Source: Endozoicomonas sp. 4G (GTDB lineage Bacteria > Pseudomonadota > Gammaproteobacteria > Pseudomonadales > Endozoicomonadaceae). Taken from it: a stretch of 64,000 bases of DNA. Both the position numbers and the translations under genes were made by a program. Numbering within the stretch: the first letter of the stretch is position 1; each line of letters opens with the position of its first letter. Below, in pieces: positions 35,156 through 43,492 of this stretch. A model generated the notes under the pieces. It did not search any database. It was given only the letters and a program-made list of their open reading frames with translations, and had not been told where the DNA came from. The DNA is taken from contig NZ_CP082909.1 of the NCBI RefSeq assembly GCF_023822025.1, positions 62,001-126,000 of the forward strand, written 5' to 3'.

Positions 35156-35438
35156 CTCCTGCGTTGTTTGCAGGAGAAAGACTGGCAGTCAGGTTGTGAT
35201 TTTTGAAGACGTCCTCAAATGAGCGCTTACGGCCTGCCTGAACATCTTTTTCGGCAAAAGATAGCAATCGTAGTAGAGCTATTTGTTCCTGCTGCATCTC
35301 AAACTGGACAGGATCTTGAACTACATACAATGGTTTCTCATTTTGGGTTACCACTACAGGCTTTGATACATCCATAGAAGCCAGTTCTTTCTTGAAGGCC
35401 GATACTGTTGTAATAAGATGTGAGGTTGATGAGCGCAT
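35085..35438 (-). pseudogene. Phd/YefM-family antitoxin truncated by IS66
   Basis: The first about 69 residues (MRSSTSHLITTVSAFKKELA, then PVVVTQNEKPLYVVQDP) are a Phd/YefM antitoxin with its DNA-binding N-terminal domain. From RKRSFEDVF onward the frame reads through the IS66 left end into the start of tnpA, replacing the native toxin-neutralising C-terminus. The toxin gene that normally follows is absent. The N-terminal domain could still bind its operator. Confidence 0.8.
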
Positions 35439-35584
35439 ACTTAATTAACTCCAATAATGAAAAAATTTACCAGTCAAAAGATAGGCCTAATTAACGAAAA
35501 AGTTCATATATGGGCATTATATGGACTTGTTGTGAGTTGCTAGACCCATCTATCCTTGTGCTTTTACCAAATTCGTAGCCTGAT

Positions 35585-37759
35585 ATGCGCTGTACTGGAT
35601 TGCTGGCCAGACTTGTTTTTGTCCTTCTGCTGGTGACTTTTGGCAATGCCATGTCGGATGATGTCAGTGCCAGCGAGTCTGTCACTTATCTCGAAACCCT
35701 GCTCATTCAAGCCTTGGAAGATGAAGCAAAATTTTCCCGTCATGCCATTCAATACCTTGCGCTGAAAGGTCAGGACTCCAGGCCTTTCATTGATAACCTT
35801 GCAGGTAATTATTCTTTGCCATGGCTGAACATGATAAAGCAGTTCCAGCACTCACTGCCGGACTGTTCTGAAGAGCGCTTCTTACTTGAATCTGTTCTGA
35901 ACTTCTTCATAAGAAAAACGTCGTTTACCCTTTATTGGGATGAGCAATGGAGAGACTGGCAGCAAGAGCTGAAAAACCAACCAGACCACTTTTTACTCCA
36001 CTGGCTCGCAAGGGAGTGGTTGCGATGGGTGCCTGGTGGTGGTCACTGGAAAGCGGATCAGTTCTGGCAATCATGGCTGGCAGAGCAGGCAATAACGTCT
36101 GATTGGAAGCGTCTTGGTCAATTACACTATCCAGCCCCCTGCCAGAATGTGTCAAAACAAAGTGGAGGTGCTTTCGGGTTGCCCGGTGCGAGAGCCCATG
36201 TTCTTCACGACCGGGGTGGTGGTCCGGATGTGGTTATTCGTCCAGGCGGTTCAACGCCCTACCATCCTGCCCGGCAAACGTTGAAGCACGCCGCCCGGTT
36301 TTATCACTTTGTCGCCAGTCATTCCTCCCGACGAGGCAGTACTCACCGCGCTTCAAGTCATGTGCAGAAAAATACCTTGCAGACGTCGTTTGATGAACAA
36401 CAGGCTCAGATCCAGCAACGTTTAAACAGCAGCCCCCTGTCAGAGAAAAACTGGCAGGCAATGATTGACTTGCTGGAATCGGTTCTGCCCAAAGCGTCCA
36501 ACCCGAAAGAGACCAGACAGTTAGTCAGCCGTTACAGGGGTCAGCTTGGCCGGGTGAAAACTCATCACAGCATCATGGCGCGTTTCGATACGGAACCGAT
36601 CCAGGCTAGAAAGGATCATATTGCCTTTTTGGAGAACGAAGGACGTTTCCTTTTTTCCGAAGCACGACGGCAGCATGGTATAGAAGCGGCGCAGTGGGAA
36701 ATTCGCAGTTTTGAGACCTTTGAGGCTATGTCCCGGAACCGTCAACAGATGACCATGGATGAGTACCGCCACTGGCTGGAACACAACATGGCTGAATTCA
36801 CCGGCTTGCGTCACCATCCGCAACTGACAGCCCCTATACAGTGGGAGCAGCATGGGGCTCAACTCAGTGGCAAGGTTTGCCACAAGGAGGCAGGATGCTT
36901 CAAAAAAATCTGGGCTTCAGGCATCACAGCCCTGAGCGAAGTGGATAACCTCGGTGAACTCCAGAACCAGAATGCGTTAATGGTGCTTTTGGATGGTGTT
37001 GCCGATCTGGAAAAACTTCGTCGGCAGGCGCTGGCAGGGATTCAGGCGCAACAGCAACAACAGATACCCGGTGAAAATCAATTGCTTGCTGCCCTGGAAA
37101 CGCTTGGCCGGGGTGAAGACCCGTTAACCCAGAGCATTGAAAAAACTGCGGGGAATCTGGTCAGAATCTCTTATCGGCACTTTCCGGAAGGAACGGAACG
37201 GGTTCTCAATGCTCTAAGCCATGTCGATAGCACCATGGATGCCGTGGTGGAGTTTGTCGACGACAGCACCGGCAACCGGGCCAGCGCCGTCTGGCAACAG
37301 CTGGACGGAAAGGCCCAGGCTCGTATACTGGGGGCTGGGAAGGTGCTTTCGGTGCTGGTGCCAGTTGCCAAAGTAAAGGCTTTGGCTGAGCTGGCCAGAG
37401 TGCCCTCACCGGCTCTGAAAAAAGATGGCTGGCATCCGGACAGTGTGGAGGATCGGCATAAGGAGTGGCAGGAGCATTATGGGGGGCGAGAGGATCATGA
37501 GCAATCATCTGCGGCCAGCCAACCGTTCTATAAGATCACACAGCAAGCAGCTACTGCGGCAAGTAAACTTGGTTTTATTAAGATTGAGGAAAAAGTGCAT
37601 GGTCAGGCCGTCTTTAAAAGGGGAAACTTGTACATAACGCGCGATATTGATAGCCATAGCGGTGGAGTTTGGAAAATGGCAACTTCCGTTAAAAACCTTG
37701 GGGCAAGAAGTACAAGGTTAGGAACATATGATCAAAATCTCAGCAGAATAGGGGACTAA
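35585..37759 (+). CDS. Exported polymorphic toxin with C-terminal Ntox21-like RNase domain
   Basis: A 724-residue protein with a Sec signal peptide (MRCTGLLARLVFVLLLVTFG, cleavage near GNAMSDD). Residues 40-640 are unfamiliar, largely helical, with a W-rich part near 120-165 and Q-rich stretch IQAQQQQQIPGE. The last 75 residues (FKRGNLYITRDIDSHSGGVW, VKNLGARSTRLGTYDQNLSR, end IGD) fit the Ntox21 BECR-fold RNase type: RLGT and RIGD match its RxG[ST] and RxxD motifs, with basic residues K before them. A small gene 6 nt downstream is the likely immunity. The N-terminal region lacks filamentous haemagglutinin, Rhs or PAAR features, so the delivery route is not a standard one. Confidence 0.78.
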   Translation: MRCTGLLARLVFVLLLVTFGNAMSDDVSASESVTYLETLLIQALEDEAKFSRHAIQYLALKGQDSRPFIDNLAGNYSLPWLNMIKQFQHSLPDCSEERFLLESVLNFFIRKTSFTLYWDEQWRDWQQELKNQPDHFLLHWLAREWLRWVPGGGHWKADQFWQSWLAEQAITSDWKRLGQLHYPAPCQNVSKQSGGAFGLPGARAHVLHDRGGGPDVVIRPGGSTPYHPARQTLKHAARFYHFVASHSSRRGSTHRASSHVQKNTLQTSFDEQQAQIQQRLNSSPLSEKNWQAMIDLLESVLPKASNPKETRQLVSRYRGQLGRVKTHHSIMARFDTEPIQARKDHIAFLENEGRFLFSEARRQHGIEAAQWEIRSFETFEAMSRNRQQMTMDEYRHWLEHNMAEFTGLRHHPQLTAPIQWEQHGAQLSGKVCHKEAGCFKKIWASGITALSEVDNLGELQNQNALMVLLDGVADLEKLRRQALAGIQAQQQQQIPGENQLLAALETLGRGEDPLTQSIEKTAGNLVRISYRHFPEGTERVLNALSHVDSTMDAVVEFVDDSTGNRASAVWQQLDGKAQARILGAGKVLSVLVPVAKVKALAELARVPSPALKKDGWHPDSVEDRHKEWQEHYGGREDHEQSSAASQPFYKITQQAATAASKLGFIKIEEKVHGQAVFKRGNLYITRDIDSHSGGVWKMATSVKNLGARSTRLGTYDQNLSRIGD

Positions 37760-37765
37760 GCCGTC

Positions 37766-37963
37766 ATGAAAGAACCACAGTGGGTTTTTAAAGGTAAAAC
37801 CATCGAACAGCTAATCAAAGAATTAGAGTCTTTTGAGGATAAAAGTATGGAGGTCAGAATTTCGATGGATGATGGACTGACACATCAACCAATCAGCATT
37901 GTGGGAAAAAAAGACTCTATTTGTCTGCTAATCAATTGCGAATCAGGGCAGCCACTCGGATAA
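37766..37963 (+). CDS. Predicted immunity protein for the adjacent toxin
   Basis: A 65-residue acidic protein (MKEPQWVFKGKTIEQLIKEL, then ESFEDKSMEVRISMDDG). Small size, acidic charge and 6-nt spacing behind the toxin gene are the usual marks of a polymorphic-toxin immunity gene. The fold is not identified from sequence; it lacks a signal peptide, so it would act in the cytoplasm on incoming or self toxin. Confidence 0.72.
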   Translation: MKEPQWVFKGKTIEQLIKELESFEDKSMEVRISMDDGLTHQPISIVGKKDSICLLINCESGQPLG

Positions 37964-38104
37964 ATCATCCGGCGGCTGTCGGTTATTATCGGCACGGGAC
38001 AGCTGCTCGTCCCGATGTTTTTCCATCATAACCGCAAACTGTTGGTAATTATCCAAGGGTGAATTATGATGTAGCACTCACTCTGAACAATGTTTCTCTT
38101 ACCT

Positions 38105-38569
38105 ATGCACTGTCCTTATTGCAACGCTGTCGATACCAAAGTCATCGATTCCCGTCTGGTAGCTGATGGCAACCAGGTACGCCGCCGTCGTGAATGTCTG
38201 ACCTGTAGTGAACGCTTTACGACTTATGAAATGGCAGAGCTGTTGATTCCCAGATTGGTCAAGCGAGACGGTTCCCGCGAACCCTTTAACGAAGACAAGT
38301 TACGGGCGGGCATGTCCAAAGCGTTGGAAAAGCGCCCTGTCAGTATGGAACAGATCGAAGAGTCGGTGACCCGGATCAAGCATCGGCTGCGAGCCACCGG
38401 TGAGCGGGAAATCAAGTCCCTGGTTCTGGGTGAAGAAGTTATGCGAGAACTTCAGGCGCTGGACGAAATTGCCTATATCCGCTTTGCCTCCGTCTATCGT
38501 CACTTCAAGGACCTGAATGAATTCCGGGAAGAGATTGAACGGCTGGAGACGGTTGATAAGCAATCTTGA
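38105..38569 (+). CDS. nrdR: Transcriptional repressor NrdR
   Basis: About 154 residues from [21 protein letters not shown] zinc ribbon (CPYC with [21 protein letters not shown]) is followed by an ATP-cone ([27 protein letters not shown]). NrdR senses ATP/dATP and represses ribonucleotide reductase genes. The frame extends 15 nt upstream to 38090 but family alignment supports 38105. It heads the ribD-nusB-thiL-dxs neighbourhood, which in relatives directly follows glyA. Confidence 0.96.
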   Translation: MHCPYCNAVDTKVIDSRLVADGNQVRRRRECLTCSERFTTYEMAELLIPRLVKRDGSREPFNEDKLRAGMSKALEKRPVSMEQIEESVTRIKHRLRATGEREIKSLVLGEEVMRELQALDEIAYIRFASVYRHFKDLNEFREEIERLETVDKQS

Positions 38570-38633
38570 TAATCAATCTTGACAATCAATGAGGTTATTG
38601 CCGGCCTCATTCAGCGTTATTAGAATTTCCGAG

Positions 38634-39653
38634 TCAGCGACCAACAGCAGGCTCCAGCATCGTGATAGTGCCTTCACTCGCATCAATACGAACCTTTGCC
38701 CCCTCACCAATGGTAAACATATTCGCCTGATGGCCAATCATGGCGCCATTCCAGGCGGGAATTTTCAGGGGTGAAATATGCTGTTCCAATACTTCCTGCA
38801 AGCGGAAAGAACCATAAGGAACCTTGGCATTACAGTTGCTGCATTGACCGAAAATAAAGCCAGAGATTTCTTTTAGTATTCCGGCTGTTTGTAACTGGGT
38901 TAACATGCGATCTATTTGATAAACATCTTCCCCCGTGTCTTCCAGAAACAGAATTTTATTTTTAAAGCTGGGCAAGTAGGAGCTTCCCAGCATAGACACT
39001 AAAACGGATAAATTGCCCCCTAATATTTCCCCTGTAGCAATGCCAGGGCGAATCGTTTGAATGCGCGCAACCGTCCGGGTTAAGTCATCGCTTTTAATAA
39101 TGGGGTTAGCCATCTCAATGGCATTGCCCTGAAAGAGAATTTTCTCTAAATAATTAACGGTGTATTGCGTCCACGGAAAAGCGGCCGCCATCGGGCCATG
39201 AAAAGTAATCAATCCCGTTTTTTGATGGATGGCTAACAACAAGGTAGTAATGTCACTAAAGCCCATAAAAATCTTGGGATTCTTTTTGATTAAAGGAAAA
39301 TCCAGATATTCCAGTGTACGGGCGGATCCCCAGCCGCCACGTAACTCAATAATGGCGTTGACTTTTGGGTTGGCAAACATGTCATTGATATCAGCGGCAC
39401 GGGCCTGATCAGTGCCCGCAAAATAGCCGGTTTGTTGAAAAACCGTTTTGCCGTAGATAACGGTTAAGCCCAGTGCCTGGAGTCGCTCTGTTGCAAACTG
39501 TATATCCTGGTCAGTATTTGCACGAAAGCCGCTTGAAATCAGGGCCACGGTATCCCCTTTTTTCAGAGGTGCCGGTTTAATGGTCGGTAGCGGTAGAGCG
39601 AACACAGGGCTGATCATCAGAAAGCATAGGATGATAAATGATAGTTTTTTCAA
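38634..39653 (-). CDS. LD-carboxypeptidase, peptidase family S66 (copy 1)
   Basis: About 339 residues from a TTG at 39653 (equivalent to ATG in copy 2), with GGAG upstream and an N-terminal signal peptide KKLSFIILCFLMISPVFALP. S66 signatures: GDTVALISSGFR, ELRGGWGSARTLEYLDF, nucleophile Ser in MGFSDITTLLLA, Glu in LFLEDTGEDVY and His in IGHQANMF. It would trim the L,D-peptide of recycled or periplasmic murein tetrapeptides. The signal peptide suggests a periplasmic site, unlike cytoplasmic LdcA. It lies in a 1.58-kb segment duplicated at 41674-43254. Confidence 0.88.
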   Translation of the reverse strand: MKKLSFIILCFLMISPVFALPLPTIKPAPLKKGDTVALISSGFRANTDQDIQFATERLQALGLTVIYGKTVFQQTGYFAGTDQARAADINDMFANPKVNAIIELRGGWGSARTLEYLDFPLIKKNPKIFMGFSDITTLLLAIHQKTGLITFHGPMAAAFPWTQYTVNYLEKILFQGNAIEMANPIIKSDDLTRTVARIQTIRPGIATGEILGGNLSVLVSMLGSSYLPSFKNKILFLEDTGEDVYQIDRMLTQLQTAGILKEISGFIFGQCSNCNAKVPYGSFRLQEVLEQHISPLKIPAWNGAMIGHQANMFTIGEGAKVRIDASEGTITMLEPAVGR

Positions 39654-40214
39654 AGTTTGCTCCAGCAAGGGGTTATTTTTTCTTGTTTCAGTGTCTGTAA
39701 CTTCTCCAGCAGGGATCAGTTTAGACGACAAACCGGCTTAATTGGCTTTAAATCCTTATTCCTTTCTATTGAGTGAATCGCTATGATGCCTGACATTATT
39801 ACTAGAAGATTTGAGCATGTATCCACTCATTCGACTCCTGACCACTCTCCGTAAAGCCAAAAAAGCACCCAAAATTTCCGTCGATGCTGTCAGTGAGAAT
39901 AGCTTTCACTGTATGCCATGGGATTTAGACCTGTTTATGGAAATGAATAATGGCCGGGTTCTGACACTTTGTGACCTTGGCCGGTTTACTCTTTCTATCC
40001 AGAGCGGGCTGGCTGATGTCCTCAAAAGAGAGAAATGGGGGCTGGTGGTGGCAGGCAGTACCATTCGCTACCGAAAGCGGGTACGGATGTTCGACAAAGT
40101 GACCATGTACACCCAGGTGGCCGCGATTGATGAACGATGGGTTTATATCAAACAGTCCATGTGGGTGAAAGGAGAGCCGGCGTCTTCAGTCCTGTTACGA
40201 ACCGCTGTAACTCA
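38634..40214. repeat. Segmental duplication, unit 1
   Basis: Positions 38634-40214 match 41674-43254 with only scattered changes, covering the S66 peptidase gene, the divergent promoter region and most of the thioesterase gene. Identity begins abruptly at TCAGCGACC and ends near the end of the thioesterase frame. Confidence 0.95.
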
Positions 40215-40236
40215 ACTGATGGGCAGCCATGTCTAA
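39817..40236 (+). pseudogene. Acyl-CoA thioesterase-like protein, truncated copy 1
   Basis: About 139 codons, identical to copy 2 (42858-43403) except for isolated changes up to LLRTAVT, then a short unrelated tail QLMGSHV. The missing 45 residues belong to the family C-terminus. The truncation coincides with the end of the duplicated segment, so it is a by-product of the duplication. The hotdog core remains, so residual function cannot be excluded. Confidence 0.75.
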
Positions 40237-40350
40237 GGCCTGTGAGCAGCTGCTACTTTCGGATAGGCACTCATGAAATCAAACACCTTACTAAAACAAA
40301 AGAAAAGCTGAACGATAAAAACAACATCAGAATATTTAGAGGATACCTTC

Positions 40351-40851
40351 ATGGAAATTGGTTCAATCTTAACTAACCGCTACAATGCAGCCGCTGCCGG
40401 TATAGTAAAGAACCCTCTTACAGTATCTAAGGCCTCTGCAAATAAGGAAGAGGTTCAAGTTCAGATCAGTGAGCAAGCAAGGGATTTAAATAATATCAGT
40501 ACAAAGCAAGCATACTCATTAGACCCTAAAGAGATTGAGTATTATAAAAATAACCCAAAACAGGCTGCTATCGATGCTAAAAGATTTGCCTATGGTATTG
40601 ATTTTATCTTAGTCCCAGCGCCGACGAGTCGTAAATACGCTGATCATAAGTACCTGGATGGAACACCGGTCACAGACACCAGCTACAGCACAAAATTCAG
40701 AGCTGAGGCTGATTTGTTTAGGCAACAGAGAATCGATTTGTATGAAAAAGAAAAAGCTAAAGGAACCTCATCAATTGAGATATTGGAAAAAATATACGAA
40801 CTCTATGCTAACCAGCCTGAGAGCTACAAACTGAAGATAGGGTATATTTGA
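40351..40851 (+). CDS. Hypothetical protein, 166 residues
   Basis: No family recognised. It begins MEIGSILTNRYNAAAAGIVK, followed by a polar, disordered-looking segment (VSKASANKEEVQVQISEQAR) and a charged, Y/K-rich C-terminus (IEYYKNNPKQAAIDAKRF). The short N-terminal block resembles the start of several flagellar or regulator-type small proteins but this is weak. It lies between the two duplicated units, upstream of an FlhE-like gene on the other strand. Confidence 0.7.
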   Translation: MEIGSILTNRYNAAAAGIVKNPLTVSKASANKEEVQVQISEQARDLNNISTKQAYSLDPKEIEYYKNNPKQAAIDAKRFAYGIDFILVPAPTSRKYADHKYLDGTPVTDTSYSTKFRAEADLFRQQRIDLYEKEKAKGTSSIEILEKIYELYANQPESYKLKIGYI

Positions 40852-40901
40852 GAGGCAGTAAGAAGGTGAGAATGTCAGCTCTCACCTCGAAACATCCAGC
40901 A

Positions 40902-41438
40902 TCAGTTATTGCTTGTCCAGTTCACGACAAGGTTATTTTTCATACCAAAAGGCACTGGGGAGATGCTGCCGCTACCAGGAACAATAAAAGCAAAATAGTA
41001 CTCTGCGTTTGCAGATCGCCCTTGGAAAGCATCACTACCAGCTGATTGATAGTCAGTGATTTTTAAACAACCACCGATAGAATCGCAGAGATATACAACC
41101 AGTCCTTCTGGTTTATTGGTAATGTTCCAGCTCCAATAAACAAAGGTAACGGTGGCATTGGTTGGAATGGCTGTTGGTGATCCCATCCTTGAGGAATTAT
41201 AGAACTCCCCTTTGTGATAAAGAGTCGGCCCCACTACAGAGCCAGCCCATGCTCCAGTAGTAGTAGAAGGATTGAAAGGTTTTGCCATCAAGCCAGAAGT
41301 AGGTGCTGCATCACCCAGTAATTCAAACTTATGCTCACTCATAGGGATGGATTCTTCAGCAATAGAAGTGCTGGAGAACATCAGAGAAGAGAAAATCAGA
41401 GCCAACAAAGCAAAAAAGTTGCGATTAAGCCGTTTCAT
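40902..41438 (-). CDS. FlhE-family periplasmic protein
   Basis: About 178 residues; the ATG at 41438 has AAGGA 9 nt upstream and a Sec signal peptide (NFFALLALIFSSLMFSSTSIA). The body GAWAGSVVGPTLYHKGEFY, WSWNITNKPEGLVVYLC, GGCLKITDYQSAGSDAF, AFIVPGSGSISP and NNLVVNW aligns with FlhE, including the two cysteines. In enterobacteria flhE ends the flhBAE flagellar operon and helps prevent proton leak through the export apparatus. Here no flagellar gene is nearby, so this is an isolated member, and an unrelated periplasmic role is possible. Confidence 0.75.
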   Translation of the reverse strand: MKRLNRNFFALLALIFSSLMFSSTSIAEESIPMSEHKFELLGDAAPTSGLMAKPFNPSTTTGAWAGSVVGPTLYHKGEFYNSSRMGSPTAIPTNATVTFVYWSWNITNKPEGLVVYLCDSIGGCLKITDYQSAGSDAFQGRSANAEYYFAFIVPGSGSISPVPFGMKNNLVVNWTSNN

Positions 41439-41673
41439 TCGTCTCATTCCTTTGAATTTTTGGGTAGGAGTGAAAAAGATAACGGAACATTCCTAACTGA
41501 TCAAGGAAAGGCCTGGCATAAAAACCTATTATCAGAGGAGCCTATTATGCCCTTAGAGATTTATAAGTGTTGAATTCAAGTCGTGAGTGCATGACCCGCA
41601 GTTTTTATTGAATCTATTCTTGCTTATTCTTGAAATGCTTCATAAGGATTCTTGTAACCAAGGCATTATCTGG

Positions 41674-43254
41674 ATCAGCGACCAACAGCAGGCTCCAGCA
41701 TCGTAATAGTGCCTTCACTCGCATCAATACGAACCTTTGCCCCCTCACCAATGGTAAACATATTCGCCTGATGGCCAATCATGGCGCCATTCCAGGCGGG
41801 AATTTTCAGGGGTGAAATATGCTGTTCCAATACTTCCTGCAAACGGAAAGAACCATAAGGAATCTTGGCGTTACAATTGCTGCATTGACCAAAAATAAAG
41901 CCAGAGATTTCTTTTAGTATTCCAGCTGTTTGTAACTGGGTTAACATGCGGTCTATTTGATAAACATCTTCTCCCGTGTCTTCCAGAAACAGAATTTTAT
42001 TTTTAAAACTGGGCAAGTAGGAGCTTCCCAGCATAGATACTAAAACGGATAAATTGCCCCCTAATATTTCCCCTGTAGCAATGCCAGGGCGAATCGTTTG
42101 AATGCGCGCAACCGTCCGGGTTAAGTCATCGCTTTTAATAATGGGGTTAGCCATCTCAATGGCGTTGCCTTGAAAGAGAATTTTCTCTAAATAATTAACG
42201 GTGTATTGTGTCCACGGAAAAGCGGCCGCCATCGGGCCATGAAAAGTAATCAATCCCGTTTTTTGATGGATGGCTAACAACAAGGTAGTAATGTCACTAA
42301 AGCCCATAAAGATCTTGGGGTTCTTTTTGATTAAAGGAAAATCCAGATATTCCAGTGTACGGGCGGATCCCCAGCCGCCACGTAACTCAATAATGGCGTT
42401 GACTTTTGGGTTGGCAAACATGTCATTGATATCAGCGGCACGGGCCTGATCAGTGCCCGCAAAATAGCCGGTTTGTTGAAAAACCGTTTTGCCGTAGATA
42501 ACGGTTAAGCCCAGTGCCTGGAGTCGCTCTGTTGCAAATTGTATATCCTGATCGGTATTGGCACGAAAGCCGCTTGAAATCAGGGCCACGGTATCCCCTT
42601 TTTTCAGAGGTGCCGGTTTAATGGTCGGTAGCGGTAGAGCGAACACAGGGCTGATCATCAGCCAGCATAGGATGATGAATGATAGTTTTTTCATAGTTTG
42701 CTCCAGCAAGGGTTTACTTTTTCTTCTTTCAGTGTCTGTAACTTCTCCAGCAGGGATCAGTTTAGACGACAAACCGGCTTAATTGGCTTTAAATGCTTAT
42801 TCCTTTCTATTGAGTGAATCGCTATGATGCCTGACATTATTATTAGAAGATTTCAGCATGTATCCACTCATTCGACTCCTGACCACTCTCCGTAAAGCCA
42901 AAAAAGCACCCAAAATTTCCGTCGATGCTGTCAGTGAGAATAGCTTTCACTGTATGCCATGGGATTTAGACCTGTTTATGGAAATGAATAATGGCCGGGT
43001 TCTGACACTTTATGACCTGGGCCGGTTTACTCTTTCTATCCAGAGCGGGCTGGCTGATGTCCTCAAAAGAGAAAAGTGGGGGCTGGTGGTGGCAGGCAGT
43101 ACCATTCGCTACCGAAAGCGGGTACGGATGTTCGACAAAGTGACCATGTACACCCAGGTGGCCGCGATTGATGAGCGATGGGTTTATATCAAACAGTCCA
43201 TGTGGGTGAAAGGAGAGCCGGCGTCTTCAGTCCTGTTACGAACGGCTGTGACTG
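41674..43254. repeat. Segmental duplication, unit 2
   Basis: Second copy of the 1.58-kb unit, 3.04 kb from unit 1 in the same orientation. It contains the full thioesterase gene beyond its end, so it is probably the ancestral locus next to ribD. Confidence 0.95.
41675..42694 (-). CDS. LD-carboxypeptidase, peptidase family S66 (copy 2)
   Basis: About 339 residues from an ATG at 42694 (MKKLSFIILCWLMISPVFAL), nearly identical to copy 1 (only a handful of residues differ, such as CWLM for CFLM and AKIPYG for AKVPYG). All S66 catalytic residues are present: Ser in GFSDITT, Glu in FLEDTGE and His in IGHQ. It is divergent from the intact thioesterase gene. Two nearly identical murein hydrolases may raise dosage. 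Confidence 0.88.
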   Translation of the reverse strand: MKKLSFIILCWLMISPVFALPLPTIKPAPLKKGDTVALISSGFRANTDQDIQFATERLQALGLTVIYGKTVFQQTGYFAGTDQARAADINDMFANPKVNAIIELRGGWGSARTLEYLDFPLIKKNPKIFMGFSDITTLLLAIHQKTGLITFHGPMAAAFPWTQYTVNYLEKILFQGNAIEMANPIIKSDDLTRTVARIQTIRPGIATGEILGGNLSVLVSMLGSSYLPSFKNKILFLEDTGEDVYQIDRMLTQLQTAGILKEISGFIFGQCSNCNAKIPYGSFRLQEVLEQHISPLKIPAWNGAMIGHQANMFTIGEGAKVRIDASEGTITMLEPAVGR

Positions 43255-43403
43255 AGCGGGGCAGGATGATTGCTACCGAACGAGTCAGAAAGGCCATAGG
43301 CATGGAAGACGAATATCCAGAGCCGGAAGGCTGGGTAAAAGCCTGGATTGAAAGTGAAGATGTGCGCCCATGGCCGCCATTGTCAGCCCAGGTTGGGAAC
43401 TGA
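42858..43403 (+). CDS. Acyl-CoA thioesterase-like hotdog protein (full-length copy)
   Basis: A 181-residue protein of the YbgC/4HBT-like group: PWDLDLFMEMNNGRVLTLYD resembles the conserved catalytic-helix region (D-x-N-x-H-x-N-N variant, here MNNGR), followed by VVAGSTIRYRKRV and the strand IDERWVYIKQSMWVKGEPAS. The family hydrolyses acyl-CoA or acyl-ACP thioesters; the substrate is unknown. It lies 90 nt upstream of ribD, and its close copy at 39817 is truncated. Confidence 0.8.
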   Translation: MYPLIRLLTTLRKAKKAPKISVDAVSENSFHCMPWDLDLFMEMNNGRVLTLYDLGRFTLSIQSGLADVLKREKWGLVVAGSTIRYRKRVRMFDKVTMYTQVAAIDERWVYIKQSMWVKGEPASSVLLRTAVTERGRMIATERVRKAIGMEDEYPEPEGWVKAWIESEDVRPWPPLSAQVGN

Positions 43404-43492
43404 TTTCACCGGGTTCTTCCGCCAGTGAGTGATGACCAACGCAAATTCATATAAACTTAGCTCCTTTTCTGACTGAGCCAGGAGCAGGTCCC

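Larger units (their letters stand above)
32846..35230 (-). mobile_element. IS66-family insertion sequence (tnpA-tnpB-tnpC)
   Basis: The left terminus GTAAGCGCTCATTTGAGGAC (35230 inward) and the right terminus TAAGCGTTCAAGCAGGGGGC (from 32846 inward) share the IS66-type TAAGCG end. Three minus-strand genes in the canonical order lie inside. The outermost base of the right end is missing where the group II intron begins. The expected 8-bp target duplication (GGCAGGCC flanking the left end) is not found after the intron, so the right flank was rearranged or deleted. Confidence 0.88.
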
